Translations under genes and position numbers: made by a program
Assembly (NCBI RefSeq): GCF_003339615.1
Contig: NZ_QQBG01000017.1
Location: 33,197-97,196 of the forward strand
Direction of reading: 5' to 3'
From: Candidatus Similichlamydia laticola
GTDB lineage: Bacteria > Chlamydiota > Chlamydiia > Chlamydiales > Parilichlamydiaceae
DNA: 64,000 bases
The notes under the pieces: model-generated
Databases searched by the model: none
What the model saw: only the letters and a program-made list of their open reading frames with translations
Told to the model about the DNA's origin: nothing
Shown: piece by piece, positions 8,765 through 16,676 of the stretch
How positions within the stretch are numbered: position 1 is the first letter of the stretch
Layout: the number at the start of each line of letters is the position of its first letter

Positions 8765-8947
8765 GTGCACTATCTTTCCTGTCCAATGCTTGAGTCGTTC
8801 TGTTTTTGGGACGCTCTTAAGTTTAAATATGGGCTACATCTGAATTTTACACTGTATTCTTTGAAGTGCCTGCAACGACTTCAGACCCTTCCTGATAGAT
8901 CTGAGAATGTTATTTTCGCGTTGTTTTCAATGTCGTGCTGTTTTTGA
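8765..8947 (+). CDS. short hypothetical ORF directly after array member 5
   Basis: Sixty codons from a GTG that abuts the stop codon of array member 5. The product is rich in Cys, Leu and Phe and matches nothing I know. Its only support is the tight spacing. It has no clear ribosome-binding site apart from possible re-initiation, and its composition resembles that of random AT-rich sequence. It is probably not a real gene. Confidence 0.2.
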   Translation: MHYLSCPMLESFCFWDALKFKYGLHLNFTLYSLKCLQRLQTLPDRSENVIFALFSMSCCF

Positions 8948-9236
8948 AGTATCTTAACATTCACGGAACTTTCGTTTTCCTGCTCCAGGCTGTACACTAT
9001 TAGGGTCCCAGCTGGGATCTCTTCGATCTAAGATCCAAGTTGCCCCAGCAGATTGCCCCTTTAGCTTTTGAGCAAGGCTCATTGCCCTTTTCGCAAATTG
9101 GGAATTACTTCCTCGCTTAGTATGTTATTGGTTTTCTTTGTTTCATTGGTCCGATGGTCAATTCGCAGGTATTTCTTATTTTCGTTCGTCACCTTTGGAT
9201 GCTTATCCGAGCCTCTGGGTGCAGGAGGGATAAGTA
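8948..9236. other. poorly coding gap before the ribosomal cluster, with palindromes
   Basis: These 289 bases contain no convincing gene. One plus-strand frame (8907-9233) reads through 108 codons with only two stops (TAA and TGA) and ends in DGQFAGISYFRSSPLDAY before its final stop; this could be a gene remnant but matches no family I recognise. A perfect 12-base palindrome, TCCCAGCTGGGA (9006-9017), adjoins an imperfect hairpin, GGATCT (9015-9020) with AGATCC (9031-9036). These could be regulatory or a weak terminator for the membrane-protein array. Confidence 0.35.
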
Positions 9237-9506
9237 ATGACTAGTTTCAAAAAGCCGTGCTCTGCTATAAGGTCCGGCATCGGTTTTTTTGCTGTGTTTT
9301 GGTTTTGGATGTTGTGGTCTTCTGGGGGCTGGTTTGCGTCTTCGAACCTATCGACACTTCAGCTGGTGTGGCTAGATTGCGGGTTTGATGACTCTTTGGC
9401 TGCGTTTGTTTCTGCTGGTTTTGTGTCAACAATCCAGCTTCTTGCGCCGGTTTTTTTAATTCTGGTCTCGGCCGTTTGGTCGTTTGGGTTTGGCTTGTCT
9501 TCATGA
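9237..9506 (+). CDS. small hypothetical membrane protein upstream of rplC
   Basis: Eighty-nine codons from ATG, preceded by a strong AGGAGG (9223-9228) at ideal spacing. The product has two hydrophobic segments (about residues 14-33 and 62-87) separated by a short Leu/Asp-containing stretch; no family is recognised. The opposite strand is also largely open here, so coding status rests on the ribosome-binding site and start. It ends 60 bases before rplC, so it could be a leader gene of the ribosomal operon or a lone small membrane protein. Confidence 0.45.
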   Translation: MTSFKKPCSAIRSGIGFFAVFWFWMLWSSGGWFASSNLSTLQLVWLDCGFDDSLAAFVSAGFVSTIQLLAPVFLILVSAVWSFGFGLSS

Positions 9507-9566
9507 TGTTGAGAGCTTAGTCTGCCCTTGGTTGCACACATTTTTCTTTATGGAGAGGACTGTCGT

Positions 9567-10277
9567 ATGGGCTTTTCTTTGAGAGGTAAGAAACTGGGAA
9601 TGTCGCACTTCTTTTTGGAAGACGGCACCTTTGTTCCTTGCACCCTTTTGGAGGTTTTGCCTCACGTTGTTGTGCAAATCAAGGAGCCAGATCGCGACGG
9701 ATATTCGGCCTTGCAACTTGGCGTAGCTTCCCTTGGAGGGCTGGGTTCTGCGCGCTTAGAGAAGCGCGTTTCTAAGCCCTTGCTTGGTCACTTCAAAAAG
9801 GCGGGTGTTGTTCCGCACAAAGATTTATTTGAAGTGCGAGTTGAAGACGTGAATCAGTTCTCTGTGGGACAGGAAATTGGGTTGGAAATTTTTGAGGGCG
9901 TAGAAAGTGTTGACGTGATGGCTATCTCTAAGGGGAAGGGATACCAAGGTGTCATGAAGCGTTGTGGGTTCAAGGGCCATGGGGCTTCTCATGGGACGGG
10001 TCCCATTCATCGTCATGCAGGGTCTAGGGGACAGAGAAGTACTCCTGGACGTATTTTTCCAATGAACCCAGCAGCTGGACGTATGGGTGGGGCTCTTGTT
10101 TCTGTTCAAAATCTTTCGATCGTGTGGAGGTCCAAAGAAGAAGGACTTCTTGCTGTCATGGGAGCTGTTCCTGGAGCTCGTGGAGGGTCCTGGGTTTGTG
10201 TTCGTCATGCCATCAAGAAACACGGTGGCTCGCGTATTTCTTGGAAGAGTGGTGGTGTGAAGTGTCTCAAGTCATGA
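9567..10277 (+). CDS. rplC: 50S ribosomal protein L3
   Basis: L3 binds 23S rRNA early in assembly and is usually near the start of the S10 operon. The 236 residues begin MGFSLRGKKLGMSHFF, as in the family, and contain the hallmark GVMKRCGFKGHGASHG and RSTPGRIFP segments. The ATG at 9567 is preferred over an upstream GTG at 9528 because GGAGAGG (9552-9558) lies at the right distance and the extension is unlike L3. The stop overlaps the start of rplD (ATGA). As in Chlamydia, rpsJ is not upstream. Confidence 0.97.
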   Translation: MGFSLRGKKLGMSHFFLEDGTFVPCTLLEVLPHVVVQIKEPDRDGYSALQLGVASLGGLGSARLEKRVSKPLLGHFKKAGVVPHKDLFEVRVEDVNQFSVGQEIGLEIFEGVESVDVMAISKGKGYQGVMKRCGFKGHGASHGTGPIHRHAGSRGQRSTPGRIFPMNPAAGRMGGALVSVQNLSIVWRSKEEGLLAVMGAVPGARGGSWVCVRHAIKKHGGSRISWKSGGVKCLKS

Positions 10278-10954
10278 GAAGGGTTTCATTTCCGGATGCC
10301 GGTGTTTGTGAAGGTGTTGATCTGTCTAGCTTTCTTGAGGCAGAACCTTCCTCCTCACTTGCAATGATGCATCGGTGTTTGGTTTGTTTGAGAGCAAATA
10401 AGCGGCAGAGGTCTGCTTGTTCGCTTACCCGTTCTGAAGTGAGTCATTCCGGGAAGAAACCCCATCCTCAGAAAGGAACTGGTCGTGCTCGTCAGGGCTC
10501 TTTGGCATCACCGCAATATAGGGGCGGAGGGGTTGTTTTTGGGCCTCGAGGGGTTAAGTCTCTAGCAAAGGTGAACAAGAAGGAGAGACGCGCCTCCTTG
10601 AAGGGAGCTCTTTTGGATAGATTATCTTCTGGAGCGTGCGCTATTGGTGTCGATCTTGGAGCCGGCATGGAGCGCCCTAAGACATCTTTGGTTTGTTCTT
10701 TTTTGGAGAAGCTGAGTTTTTCTAAAGGGAAGGTTCTTGTTCTTTTCGATCAGAAGGAAGACGTTCTTCTTCAAGATTCTGGCTGGTCTAGGTATTCTTG
10801 CTTTCAAAAAAGCGCAGCCAACCTTTCTTCTGTTCGTGTTCTGTTTTTCTCTCAAATCAATTTGCAAGACGTGTTGTCTGCCAGGGGCATTGTTTTTTCG
10901 GAGGCCGCGTTTCTTGCATGTTCTAGGTTTCTTGAAGGGGGAGCGGTTGCATGA
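10274..10954 (+). CDS. rplD: 50S ribosomal protein L4
   Basis: The 226-residue frame begins at an ATG overlapping the rplC stop. The extended-loop region that reaches into the exit tunnel is recognisable: KKPHPQKGTGRARQGS, then YRGGGVVFGPR. In some bacteria L4 also represses its own operon; no leader structure for this was identified here. The in-frame ORF extends upstream to 10124, but that part is a shadow of rplC. Confidence 0.96.
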   Translation: MRRVSFPDAGVCEGVDLSSFLEAEPSSSLAMMHRCLVCLRANKRQRSACSLTRSEVSHSGKKPHPQKGTGRARQGSLASPQYRGGGVVFGPRGVKSLAKVNKKERRASLKGALLDRLSSGACAIGVDLGAGMERPKTSLVCSFLEKLSFSKGKVLVLFDQKEDVLLQDSGWSRYSCFQKSAANLSSVRVLFFSQINLQDVLSARGIVFSEAAFLACSRFLEGGAVA

Positions 10955-11277
10955 AGAAGGACCCGTATTCTATTCTTTTACGCAGGTATCAGACGGAGAA
11001 GGCTACGGTATTGGGTTCTTTGAAGGATGCCGTCTCAAATAAGAGTATCAGTCGTTGCCAAAGTCCCAAATATCTCTTTCTAGTGGCTGTGCGCGCGAAT
11101 AAAACAGAAATTGCCTCTGCAGTTGAGGAAATCTACGCAGATAGATCTGTTCGGGTTAAGTCTGTTCGGACAATTTTCGTAAAACCGAAGCCAGTTCGTT
11201 TCCGTGGAAGGTCTGGCAAGAGAGCAAGGTTTAAAAAGGCAATTGTGACTCTAGAAGTCGGTTGTTGTTTGGATTGA
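10951..11277 (+). CDS. rplW: 50S ribosomal protein L23
   Basis: This 108-residue protein sits at the tunnel exit and docks the signal recognition particle and trigger factor. Family features: '[14 protein letters not shown]' at the N-terminus, [23 protein letters not shown] in the core (residues ~40-62) and the basic [22 protein letters not shown] loop and strand. The ATG overlaps the rplD stop by four bases, indicating coupling. Confidence 0.96.
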   Translation: MKKDPYSILLRRYQTEKATVLGSLKDAVSNKSISRCQSPKYLFLVAVRANKTEIASAVEEIYADRSVRVKSVRTIFVKPKPVRFRGRSGKRARFKKAIVTLEVGCCLD

Positions 11278-11287
11278 GGGGGGTTGC

Positions 11288-12124
11288 GTGATTAAGAAGT
11301 TTCGTCCTTTGACGCCTTGCTCCAGGTTTCTTACTTTAGAGAGTCGTGATGGGCTGGCTACTTCCTCTGAGAAGGATGGGGTAAAGCGCCCGAAGTATCT
11401 TAGAAGGATTAAGCATTCTACTGGGGGCCGTAACAATTGCGGTCGAATTACTTGTCGACACAGAGGTGGGGGGCACAAGAGGTTTTATAGGCTCATTGAT
11501 TTTGTCCGCATGAAGGATGATGTTCCTGCTCGTGTAGTGGCTATTGAGTACGACCCAAACAGGTCGGCCCGTATAGCTCTTCTTTTTTACAAAGATGGCG
11601 AAAAGAGGTATATTCTGGCGCCATCCGGCCTTGTGGTAGGTCAAACTGTCCTTTCCGGGAAAGGAGCTCCTTATCGTCCCGGGAGTTGTATGTCTTTTAG
11701 AGACATGCCTGTGGGCAGCTTGGTTCATAATATCGAGATGGTTCCTGGTCGGGGTGGGAAGCTGGTTCGCTCTGCTGGTTCTTCTGCGCAGTTTATGGGA
11801 TGTAGCGATGGGTACGCGAGGGTACGGCTTCCTTCCGGTGAAGTTCGCAGAATTTGTGAGAGCTGCCGTGCTACGATCGGCTCCCTTTCCAACGCAGAGC
11901 ACAGCTTGCGTGTTGAGGGAAAAGCTGGTCGTCGTAGATGGCTGGGGATTCGTCCAAGTGTGCGTGGGACGGCTATGAACCCTGTTGACCATCCGCACGG
12001 TGGTGGTGAGGGTAAGCATAATGGCTATATTCCTATGACGCCTTGGGCGATGCAAACCAAAGGTCTGAGAACTCGGAAAAAGAGGAAGTCATCCAAGTTC
12101 ATTATTAGGGATCGAAGGGGGTAG
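11288..12124 (+). CDS. rplB: 50S ribosomal protein L2
   Basis: The 278-residue protein begins at GTG 11288 after a G-rich stretch. Conserved L2 blocks are present: [19 protein letters not shown], the central [14 protein letters not shown], and the C-terminal [16 protein letters not shown], which contains the histidine near the peptidyl transferase centre. It ends with a basic tail ([17 protein letters not shown]). It is slightly shorter than typical chlamydial L2. Confidence 0.97.
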   Translation: MIKKFRPLTPCSRFLTLESRDGLATSSEKDGVKRPKYLRRIKHSTGGRNNCGRITCRHRGGGHKRFYRLIDFVRMKDDVPARVVAIEYDPNRSARIALLFYKDGEKRYILAPSGLVVGQTVLSGKGAPYRPGSCMSFRDMPVGSLVHNIEMVPGRGGKLVRSAGSSAQFMGCSDGYARVRLPSGEVRRICESCRATIGSLSNAEHSLRVEGKAGRRRWLGIRPSVRGTAMNPVDHPHGGGEGKHNGYIPMTPWAMQTKGLRTRKKRKSSKFIIRDRRG

Positions 12125-12127
12125 TTT

Positions 12128-12376
12128 GTGGGAAGATCCGTCAAGAAAGGTCCTTTTGTGGACTACCATCTCTTGGAAAAGATTTCTAAGGGCCTGAAGA
12201 AGGTCATTACGTATTCTAGAAGAAGTACGGTTGTCCCCGAAATGGTAGGGATGACTGTTGATGTACATTGTGGGAAGGGGTTTGTTTCTCTGTTCATTTC
12301 GGAGAGCATGGTGGGTTGCAAACTGGGAGAGTTTGCTCCTACACGAAAGTTTAAGGGACATCCGACCAAGAAGTAG
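12128..12376 (+). CDS. rpsS: 30S ribosomal protein S19
   Basis: Eighty-two residues starting at GTG 12128, four bases after the rplB stop. The family signature is intact: [16 protein letters not shown] at the N-terminus, [18 protein letters not shown], and [16 protein letters not shown] near the end. S19 forms a complex with S13 in the 30S head. Confidence 0.96.
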   Translation: MGRSVKKGPFVDYHLLEKISKGLKKVITYSRRSTVVPEMVGMTVDVHCGKGFVSLFISESMVGCKLGEFAPTRKFKGHPTKK

Positions 12377-12389
12377 AGAGTGAGAGTGT

Positions 12390-12767
12390 ATGAATGGGCA
12401 GCAGTCTGAGCAGAAGAGCGCAAGAGCTCTTTCCAAGTATGTTCGTATCAGTCCCCGAAAGGCTCGTCTTGTGGTGGGCATGATAAGAGGAGTTCGTGTT
12501 CCGGAGGCCGTTTTTCGTTTGTCTCAGAGTGGGACAAAAAGTGGGAGGCTGCTCATGTTAACGTTGATGAGTGCTGTTTCGAATGCCGAATCGAAGTTTT
12601 TAGTGCCTCGTCAAGATTTGGTTGTGTTACGGGCAACGGTGGACGAGGGGCCGCGTCTTAAACGTGCAAGGGGGCGTAGTCGAGGGGGAAAAACTCCTAT
12701 TCTCAAGCGCATGAGTCATTTAACGGTGGTTGTTGGTTGTGCGTCATCACTGCAGGAGGGCATCTAA
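12390..12767 (+). CDS. rplV: 50S ribosomal protein L22
   Basis: This 125-residue protein contains RISPRKARLVVGMIRG and the C-terminal RARGRSRGGKTPILKRMSHL, which corresponds to the beta-hairpin that lines the exit tunnel. A short non-conserved N-terminal extension (MNGQQSEQ) precedes the fold. It ends immediately before the GTG of rpsC. Confidence 0.95.
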   Translation: MNGQQSEQKSARALSKYVRISPRKARLVVGMIRGVRVPEAVFRLSQSGTKSGRLLMLTLMSAVSNAESKFLVPRQDLVVLRATVDEGPRLKRARGRSRGGKTPILKRMSHLTVVVGCASSLQEGI

Positions 12768-13442
12768 GTGGGGCAAAAGGGAAAACCAAAAGGTTTCAGG
12801 CTGGCTATTCGAAAGAATTGGGATTCTGTTTGGTTCTCTGACAAGAGCAATTTCGGGGCCCTCTTGTTGCAGGATATTCAGTTGCGCAAGCTCCTTCGAT
12901 CTAAGTCGTGTTGTCAAGGTTCTTCTAGAATTGTCATTCGACGCATGGGGGAGCGTATTGAAATTATCATCCATACGGCAAGGCCTGGGCTTGTTATTGG
13001 AAAAAAGGGCTCGGAGATTGACGCTACTCGGGAGGAGCTATCTCGTTTGACAGGCAAGGAGGTGAGCCTCAGCTTAGAAGAGATCAAGCAACCAGACTTA
13101 GACGCTACCCTTGTTGCTGAGGGAATTGCAAGAATGATCGAAAGAAGGATCAGTCACAAGAGAGCGATGAAAAGGCATATTCAAGTTGCGATGGATGCGG
13201 GTGCTGTGGGAATCAAAGTTCAGGTGGCTGGTCGTTTGGGAGGGGCCGAGATTGCTCGTGTGGAGTGGTATTTGGAGGGTTCTTTGCCTTTGCACACGTT
13301 AAGATGTGATATCGATTATGCTTGTGTTCGGGCTATGACTGTTTACGGTGCCATTGGCGTGCAGGTTTGGATTAATCGGGGGGAAGATGTTCCTTCTGGA
13401 GTTCTTCCTGCATTTGATGTGGAAAAGGGAAGAGGAGCTTGA
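12768..13442 (+). CDS. rpsC: 30S ribosomal protein S3
   Basis: The 224 residues start at GTG 12768. The KH domain is visible as RPGLVIGKKGSEIDATREEL (residues ~76-95), and the C-terminal domain as GIKVQVAGRLGGAEIARVEW and GVQVWINRGED. S3 binds mRNA at the entry channel. Length and layout match the family. Confidence 0.97.
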   Translation: MGQKGKPKGFRLAIRKNWDSVWFSDKSNFGALLLQDIQLRKLLRSKSCCQGSSRIVIRRMGERIEIIIHTARPGLVIGKKGSEIDATREELSRLTGKEVSLSLEEIKQPDLDATLVAEGIARMIERRISHKRAMKRHIQVAMDAGAVGIKVQVAGRLGGAEIARVEWYLEGSLPLHTLRCDIDYACVRAMTVYGAIGVQVWINRGEDVPSGVLPAFDVEKGRGA

Positions 13443-13448
13443 TGCGAT

Positions 13449-13868
13449 ATGGTGCTGATGCCCAAGAGATCGAAATATCGGAAAAAGCAAAAGGGGTCCT
13501 TGCGCGGGAAAACAAAACGTGGTGCGTTTGTTGCCATTGGTGACTTTGGTATTCAGGCTCTTGAGAGGGGTCGAATCACTGCGCAGCAGATCGAAGCTTG
13601 TCGTGTAGCTGTGAGCCGCTCTTTCCAAAGGCATGGGAAAATTATTTTGAGAATTTTCCCTGATGTTCCTGTAACTAAAAAACCGGCGGAGACTCGTCAG
13701 GGCTCTGGGAAGGGAGCCGTTGACCATTGGGTTGCTCCTGTCAAGCCGGGCCGTATCTTATTCGAAGTTGGAAACGTTCCGAAGGCGAGGGCACAGGAAG
13801 CTCTTAGGCTGGCTTCTTTCAAGCTAGGAATAAGGACACGTTTCGTTGAACGTGTGGAGATGGTCTGA
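13449..13868 (+). CDS. rplP: 50S ribosomal protein L16
   Basis: The 139-residue product begins [16 protein letters not shown]; the family start is ML-x-PKR-x-K-x-RK, so the GTG at 13452 or ATG at 13458 are possible alternatives. GAGGAG at 13432-13437 favours 13449. Conserved [15 protein letters not shown] and [10 protein letters not shown] blocks are present. L16 organises the A-site of the peptidyl transferase centre. Confidence 0.96.
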   Translation: MVLMPKRSKYRKKQKGSLRGKTKRGAFVAIGDFGIQALERGRITAQQIEACRVAVSRSFQRHGKIILRIFPDVPVTKKPAETRQGSGKGAVDHWVAPVKPGRILFEVGNVPKARAQEALRLASFKLGIRTRFVERVEMV

Positions 13869-14087
13869 ATGGGCTCGCGGGAAGATCTGTCTGAGTTGTC
13901 TGAGATAGAATTGAAAAATCGTCTCAGGGCTGTCCGAAGGGATTTGTTTTTTTTGTCAGGAGAATATAGCCTTGCCAGGAGGGTTCCAAAGCCTCATCAG
14001 TTAAAGCTTTTAAGGAAGACGATCGCTCGTCTTTTGACAGAGCAGAGAGCGAGGTTTCTAAGGGGGGGTGACCGTCATGTCGGATAG
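13869..14087 (+). CDS. rpmC: 50S ribosomal protein L29
   Basis: A 72-residue, mostly helical protein: LSELSEIELKNRLRAVRRDL and then LLRKTIARLLTEQRAR. The start directly follows the rplP stop and the end overlaps rpsQ by 11 bases. L29 lies beside L23 at the tunnel exit. Confidence 0.92.
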   Translation: MGSREDLSELSEIELKNRLRAVRRDLFFLSGEYSLARRVPKPHQLKLLRKTIARLLTEQRARFLRGGDRHVG

Positions 14088-14322
14088 GAAGAGAAGAAAG
14101 GAACTACTGGGCGTTGTCATCTCGAACAAGATGCAGAACACGGTTGTTGTTGAAGTGGAGAGGCAGGTGCGTCATCCGGTCCTTGGCAAGGTGATTAAGC
14201 GAAGGAGAAAGGTCTATGCTGATCATCGGGAGACTGTTGAAATTGGGGATCGTGTTCTCCTTGCTGAGACGAGGCCTCTTTCAAAGTTGAAGCGTTGGCG
14301 GGTTCTTCAGAGACTGGTTTAA
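14077..14322 (+). CDS. rpsQ: 30S ribosomal protein S17
   Basis: Eighty-one residues from ATG 14077, preceded by AAGGGGGGG at good spacing; an upstream GTG at 14068 is less likely. The OB-fold signature is present: GVVISNKMQNTVVVEVERQVRHPVLGKVIKR (read in two blocks), then GDRVLLAETRPLSKLKRW. It binds 16S rRNA early in 30S assembly. Confidence 0.95.
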   Translation: MSDRKRRKELLGVVISNKMQNTVVVEVERQVRHPVLGKVIKRRRKVYADHRETVEIGDRVLLAETRPLSKLKRWRVLQRLV

Positions 14323-14333
14323 GGTGTAAGACG

Positions 14334-14702
14334 GTGTTGCAACAAGAAAGTAATTTGGATGTCGCGGATAATACAGGAGCTCTTTCCGTAAGGTGTATTA
14401 AGGTCTTGAAGGGCTCGAGACGTCGTTATGCGGGTGTGGGGGACTTGATCGTTTGTTCCGTTAAGTCTGCTAGACCTCGTTCTAGTGTTCCCAAGAAGAG
14501 CGTTGTGAAGGCCGTTATTGTACGGCAAAAAAGGAAAATCCGTAGGAACGATGGGACTGTTTTGAATTTCGAATCAAATGCGTGCGTCATTGTGGATGAG
14601 GAGGGCAATCCGAAAGGATCTCGCGTGATGGGCCCCGTCGCAAGGGAGTTGCGTGATTCGGGATATTTGAAAATTTGTTCTCTTGCTCGTGAGGTTGTAT
14701 AG
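14334..14702 (+). CDS. rplN: 50S ribosomal protein L14
   Basis: The 122-residue product starts at GTG 14334, giving MLQQESNLDVADNTGA, the expected L14 N-terminus; AAGGTG lies seven bases upstream. An in-frame upstream extension to 14295 is a shadow of rpsQ. KAVIVRQKRKIRRNDGT and EEGNPKGSRVMGPVAREL are diagnostic. L14 forms inter-subunit bridges. Confidence 0.96.
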   Translation: MLQQESNLDVADNTGALSVRCIKVLKGSRRRYAGVGDLIVCSVKSARPRSSVPKKSVVKAVIVRQKRKIRRNDGTVLNFESNACVIVDEEGNPKGSRVMGPVARELRDSGYLKICSLAREVV

Positions 14703-14705
14703 CTT

Positions 14706-15056
14706 ATGTCTGCCAAGTGGATTAGGGTCGGAGACTTGGTTCGAATCTTGTCTGGAAAGGACAAAGGGAAGACTGGGAAGGTTTTGGCTCGAAAGGGTCT
14801 CCGAGTTGTTGTGGAGGGCATGAACAAAAAGACGAAGCATGTGAAGAAATCTGGTCCAGAAGGAAAGGGATCCATTCTCTCCATTGAGTCACCTGTGCAT
14901 ATTTCCAATGTCTCTTTGTGTTTTGAGGATGGCTCGCTATTGAAGCTGAGGGTTCGAGAGCATGTTTCTGGGACAAAGGAGCTCATCTGGACTAATGTCT
15001 CAGGGGAAGTTCAAGTGTTTCGAACGATTAGAAAGGCAAGGGTAGTTACGGTCTAG
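14706..15056 (+). CDS. rplX: 50S ribosomal protein L24
   Basis: The 116-residue protein has the KOW motif (GDLVRILSGKDKGKTGKVLA) followed by VEGMNKKTKHVKKS, the family's 'VEGVNxxxKHxKP' block. An assembly initiator of the 50S subunit, it ends two bases before rplE. Confidence 0.96.
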   Translation: MSAKWIRVGDLVRILSGKDKGKTGKVLARKGLRVVVEGMNKKTKHVKKSGPEGKGSILSIESPVHISNVSLCFEDGSLLKLRVREHVSGTKELIWTNVSGEVQVFRTIRKARVVTV

Positions 15057-15058
15057 TT

Positions 15059-15625
15059 ATGTCTGAACCGAAGAAGGAGCCAGAAAACGAGTTGGAGAAG
15101 CGATATCGGGAGCAGGTACGTCCGGCCCTTTTGGAGCGGTTCCAGTATTCCAATGTGATGCAGGTCCCGCGTTTGGTTAAGGTTGTTATCAATATGGGCG
15201 TAGCGAAAGTTGGAAAGGACAGGGGTGCCCTGCAGGATAGCGAGAACGAATTAAAGGCCCTTTCTGGTCAGAAGCCTATTCTCATTCGGTCTAAGCGTTC
15301 TGTTGCCAGTTTCAAAATGCGTCAAGGTCAACCTGTCAGTGTATTGGTGACGTTGCGAAAAAGGAAGATGTGGGATTTTTTGTATCGTTTCGTCAATATT
15401 TGCTGTCCTAGGATCAGGGACTTTAGAGGTTTTCGAAAGTCTGGTGACAAAATGGGTAATTATACCCTCGGGGTTCAAGATCAACAAATTTTTGTTGAGG
15501 TTGATCTTGATGCTGTTAGGAGGCAGCAAGGAATGCATATTACTTTCGTGACTTCGGCCAAATCAGATGCGGAGTGTCTCGAGCTGCTTTCTGCTCTTGG
15601 GATGCCCTTTCAGATGCGCGATTAA
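15059..15625 (+). CDS. rplE: 50S ribosomal protein L5
   Basis: The 188-residue protein contains VPRLVKVVINMGVAKVGKD, the LSGQKPILIRSKRSVASFKMR loop region (residues ~63-83) and RDFRGFRKSGDKMGNYTLGV. It binds 5S rRNA and contacts P-site tRNA. As in Chlamydia, rpsN does not follow; rpsH comes next. Confidence 0.97.
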   Translation: MSEPKKEPENELEKRYREQVRPALLERFQYSNVMQVPRLVKVVINMGVAKVGKDRGALQDSENELKALSGQKPILIRSKRSVASFKMRQGQPVSVLVTLRKRKMWDFLYRFVNICCPRIRDFRGFRKSGDKMGNYTLGVQDQQIFVEVDLDAVRRQQGMHITFVTSAKSDAECLELLSALGMPFQMRD

Positions 15626-15640
15626 GGGAGGTTGCAAGTT

Positions 15641-16039
15641 ATGTTAACGGATCCTTTTGCCGATTTTTTGACGCGTATGCGTAATGGTGGAATGGCGCGG
15701 CTGCGTTACGTTGATGTCTTTGTTAACTCTTTAATTCTGGCTGTGTTGCAGCTTTTGCTCGAAGAGGGTTGGATCTCTGGGTTTACAGTAGAAGGAGAGA
15801 AGGCGAAGAGGCGTGCTCGAGTTATGCTGAAATACAACAGACAAAAAGAGCCACTTATGATGTCGATTGTTTGCATTTCTAAGCCAGGATGTAGGAAGTA
15901 TGTTGGGCATCGAGATATCCATTCTCATATGTCTGGGATGGGTCTTTTCGTTCTTTCCACTTCTAAGGGCGTCTTGTCCGGTCATCAGGCTAAAAAAAGG
16001 GGAGTAGGCGGGGAGCTGCTCTGTTCTATTGCCCATTAA
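15641..16039 (+). CDS. rpsH: 30S ribosomal protein S8
   Basis: Starting at ATG 15641, nine bases after GGAGG (15627-15631), it gives a 132-residue protein beginning MLTDPFADFLTRMRNG. An upstream TTG at 15632 is rejected. The end, GLFVLSTSKGVLSGHQAKKRGVGGELLC (read in two parts), is the usual STSxGxxxxxxAxxxxxGGexL motif. S8 binds the central domain of 16S rRNA. Confidence 0.96.
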   Translation: MLTDPFADFLTRMRNGGMARLRYVDVFVNSLILAVLQLLLEEGWISGFTVEGEKAKRRARVMLKYNRQKEPLMMSIVCISKPGCRKYVGHRDIHSHMSGMGLFVLSTSKGVLSGHQAKKRGVGGELLCSIAH

Positions 16040-16066
16040 TCGGATTGTTAAGGAGTGATTGGGGTT

Positions 16067-16627
16067 GTGTCTCGAAAAGCGAAAATGCCGTTGAAGCTTC
16101 CCAAAGGTGTGGACTTAGTTCGTAGTGGATCTGAGGTTTGTGTCAAAGGGCCAAAAGGTTCTCTTTCTCTCGAGTTGGCTCAAGGCCTTGACGTGCGTAG
16201 GGAGGGTTCTTCTGTTGTTGTAGGCGTTGCTAGTGGCTATTCCTTTCGCAGAACAGCTCTTTTAGGCCTTTCTTGGGCGCTTCTTCGTAATATGATTCAT
16301 GGAGTGTCTGAAGGTTTCGAAAAAAAGTTGGAGCTGGTCGGAGTGGGATACCGTGCCTCTATTAAAGGCGGTATGCTTGATCTGCAGCTCGGTTATTCTC
16401 ATCCAACGCAGTTGGAGATCCCCAAGGGCATTTCTGTTCAGGCTGAGCTGAAAAGTCCTGTTATTGTTGTGAGCGGTATTGATAAGCAACAAGTTGGGCA
16501 GTTTGCGGCTGAAATTCGTGCCATGAGAAAACCCGAACCGTACCAGGGCAAAGGTGTGCGTTACCTGGGTGAAATCTTGAGAAGGAAGGCCGGTAAGGCC
16601 GGTGGAAAATCTGGCAAGAAGAAGTAG
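16067..16627 (+). CDS. rplF: 50S ribosomal protein L6
   Basis: The 186 residues start at GTG 16067, giving the chlamydial-type MSRKAK N-terminus, with AAGGAG at 16050-16055. Two repeated alpha/beta domains are recognisable, with GVSEGFEKKLELVGVGYRAS and the C-terminal RKPEPYQGKGVRYLGEILRRKAGKA segment. The C-terminus is Lys/Gly-rich. Confidence 0.96.
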   Translation: MSRKAKMPLKLPKGVDLVRSGSEVCVKGPKGSLSLELAQGLDVRREGSSVVVGVASGYSFRRTALLGLSWALLRNMIHGVSEGFEKKLELVGVGYRASIKGGMLDLQLGYSHPTQLEIPKGISVQAELKSPVIVVSGIDKQQVGQFAAEIRAMRKPEPYQGKGVRYLGEILRRKAGKAGGKSGKKK

Positions 16628-16676
16628 ATTGGTGGGGTTATCTGGCCTTGGAAAGAACAGGCCTTGAGGAGGGTGC

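Noticed and set aside
9265..9541. Two antisense frames opposite the small membrane ORF before rplC
   Set aside because: They are opened by the low stop frequency on the opposite strand of a T/G-rich sequence. Their products are Gln/Thr/Lys-rich without start signals.
11336..12055. Minus-strand frame of 239 codons opposite rplB
   Set aside because: Its length comes from the codon composition of the conserved L2 gene on the plus strand. The product resembles no protein.
14426..14986. Minus-strand frame of 186 codons across rplN and rplX
   Set aside because: It is antisense to two well-supported ribosomal protein genes and encodes a Ser/Thr/Phe-rich sequence with no family features.
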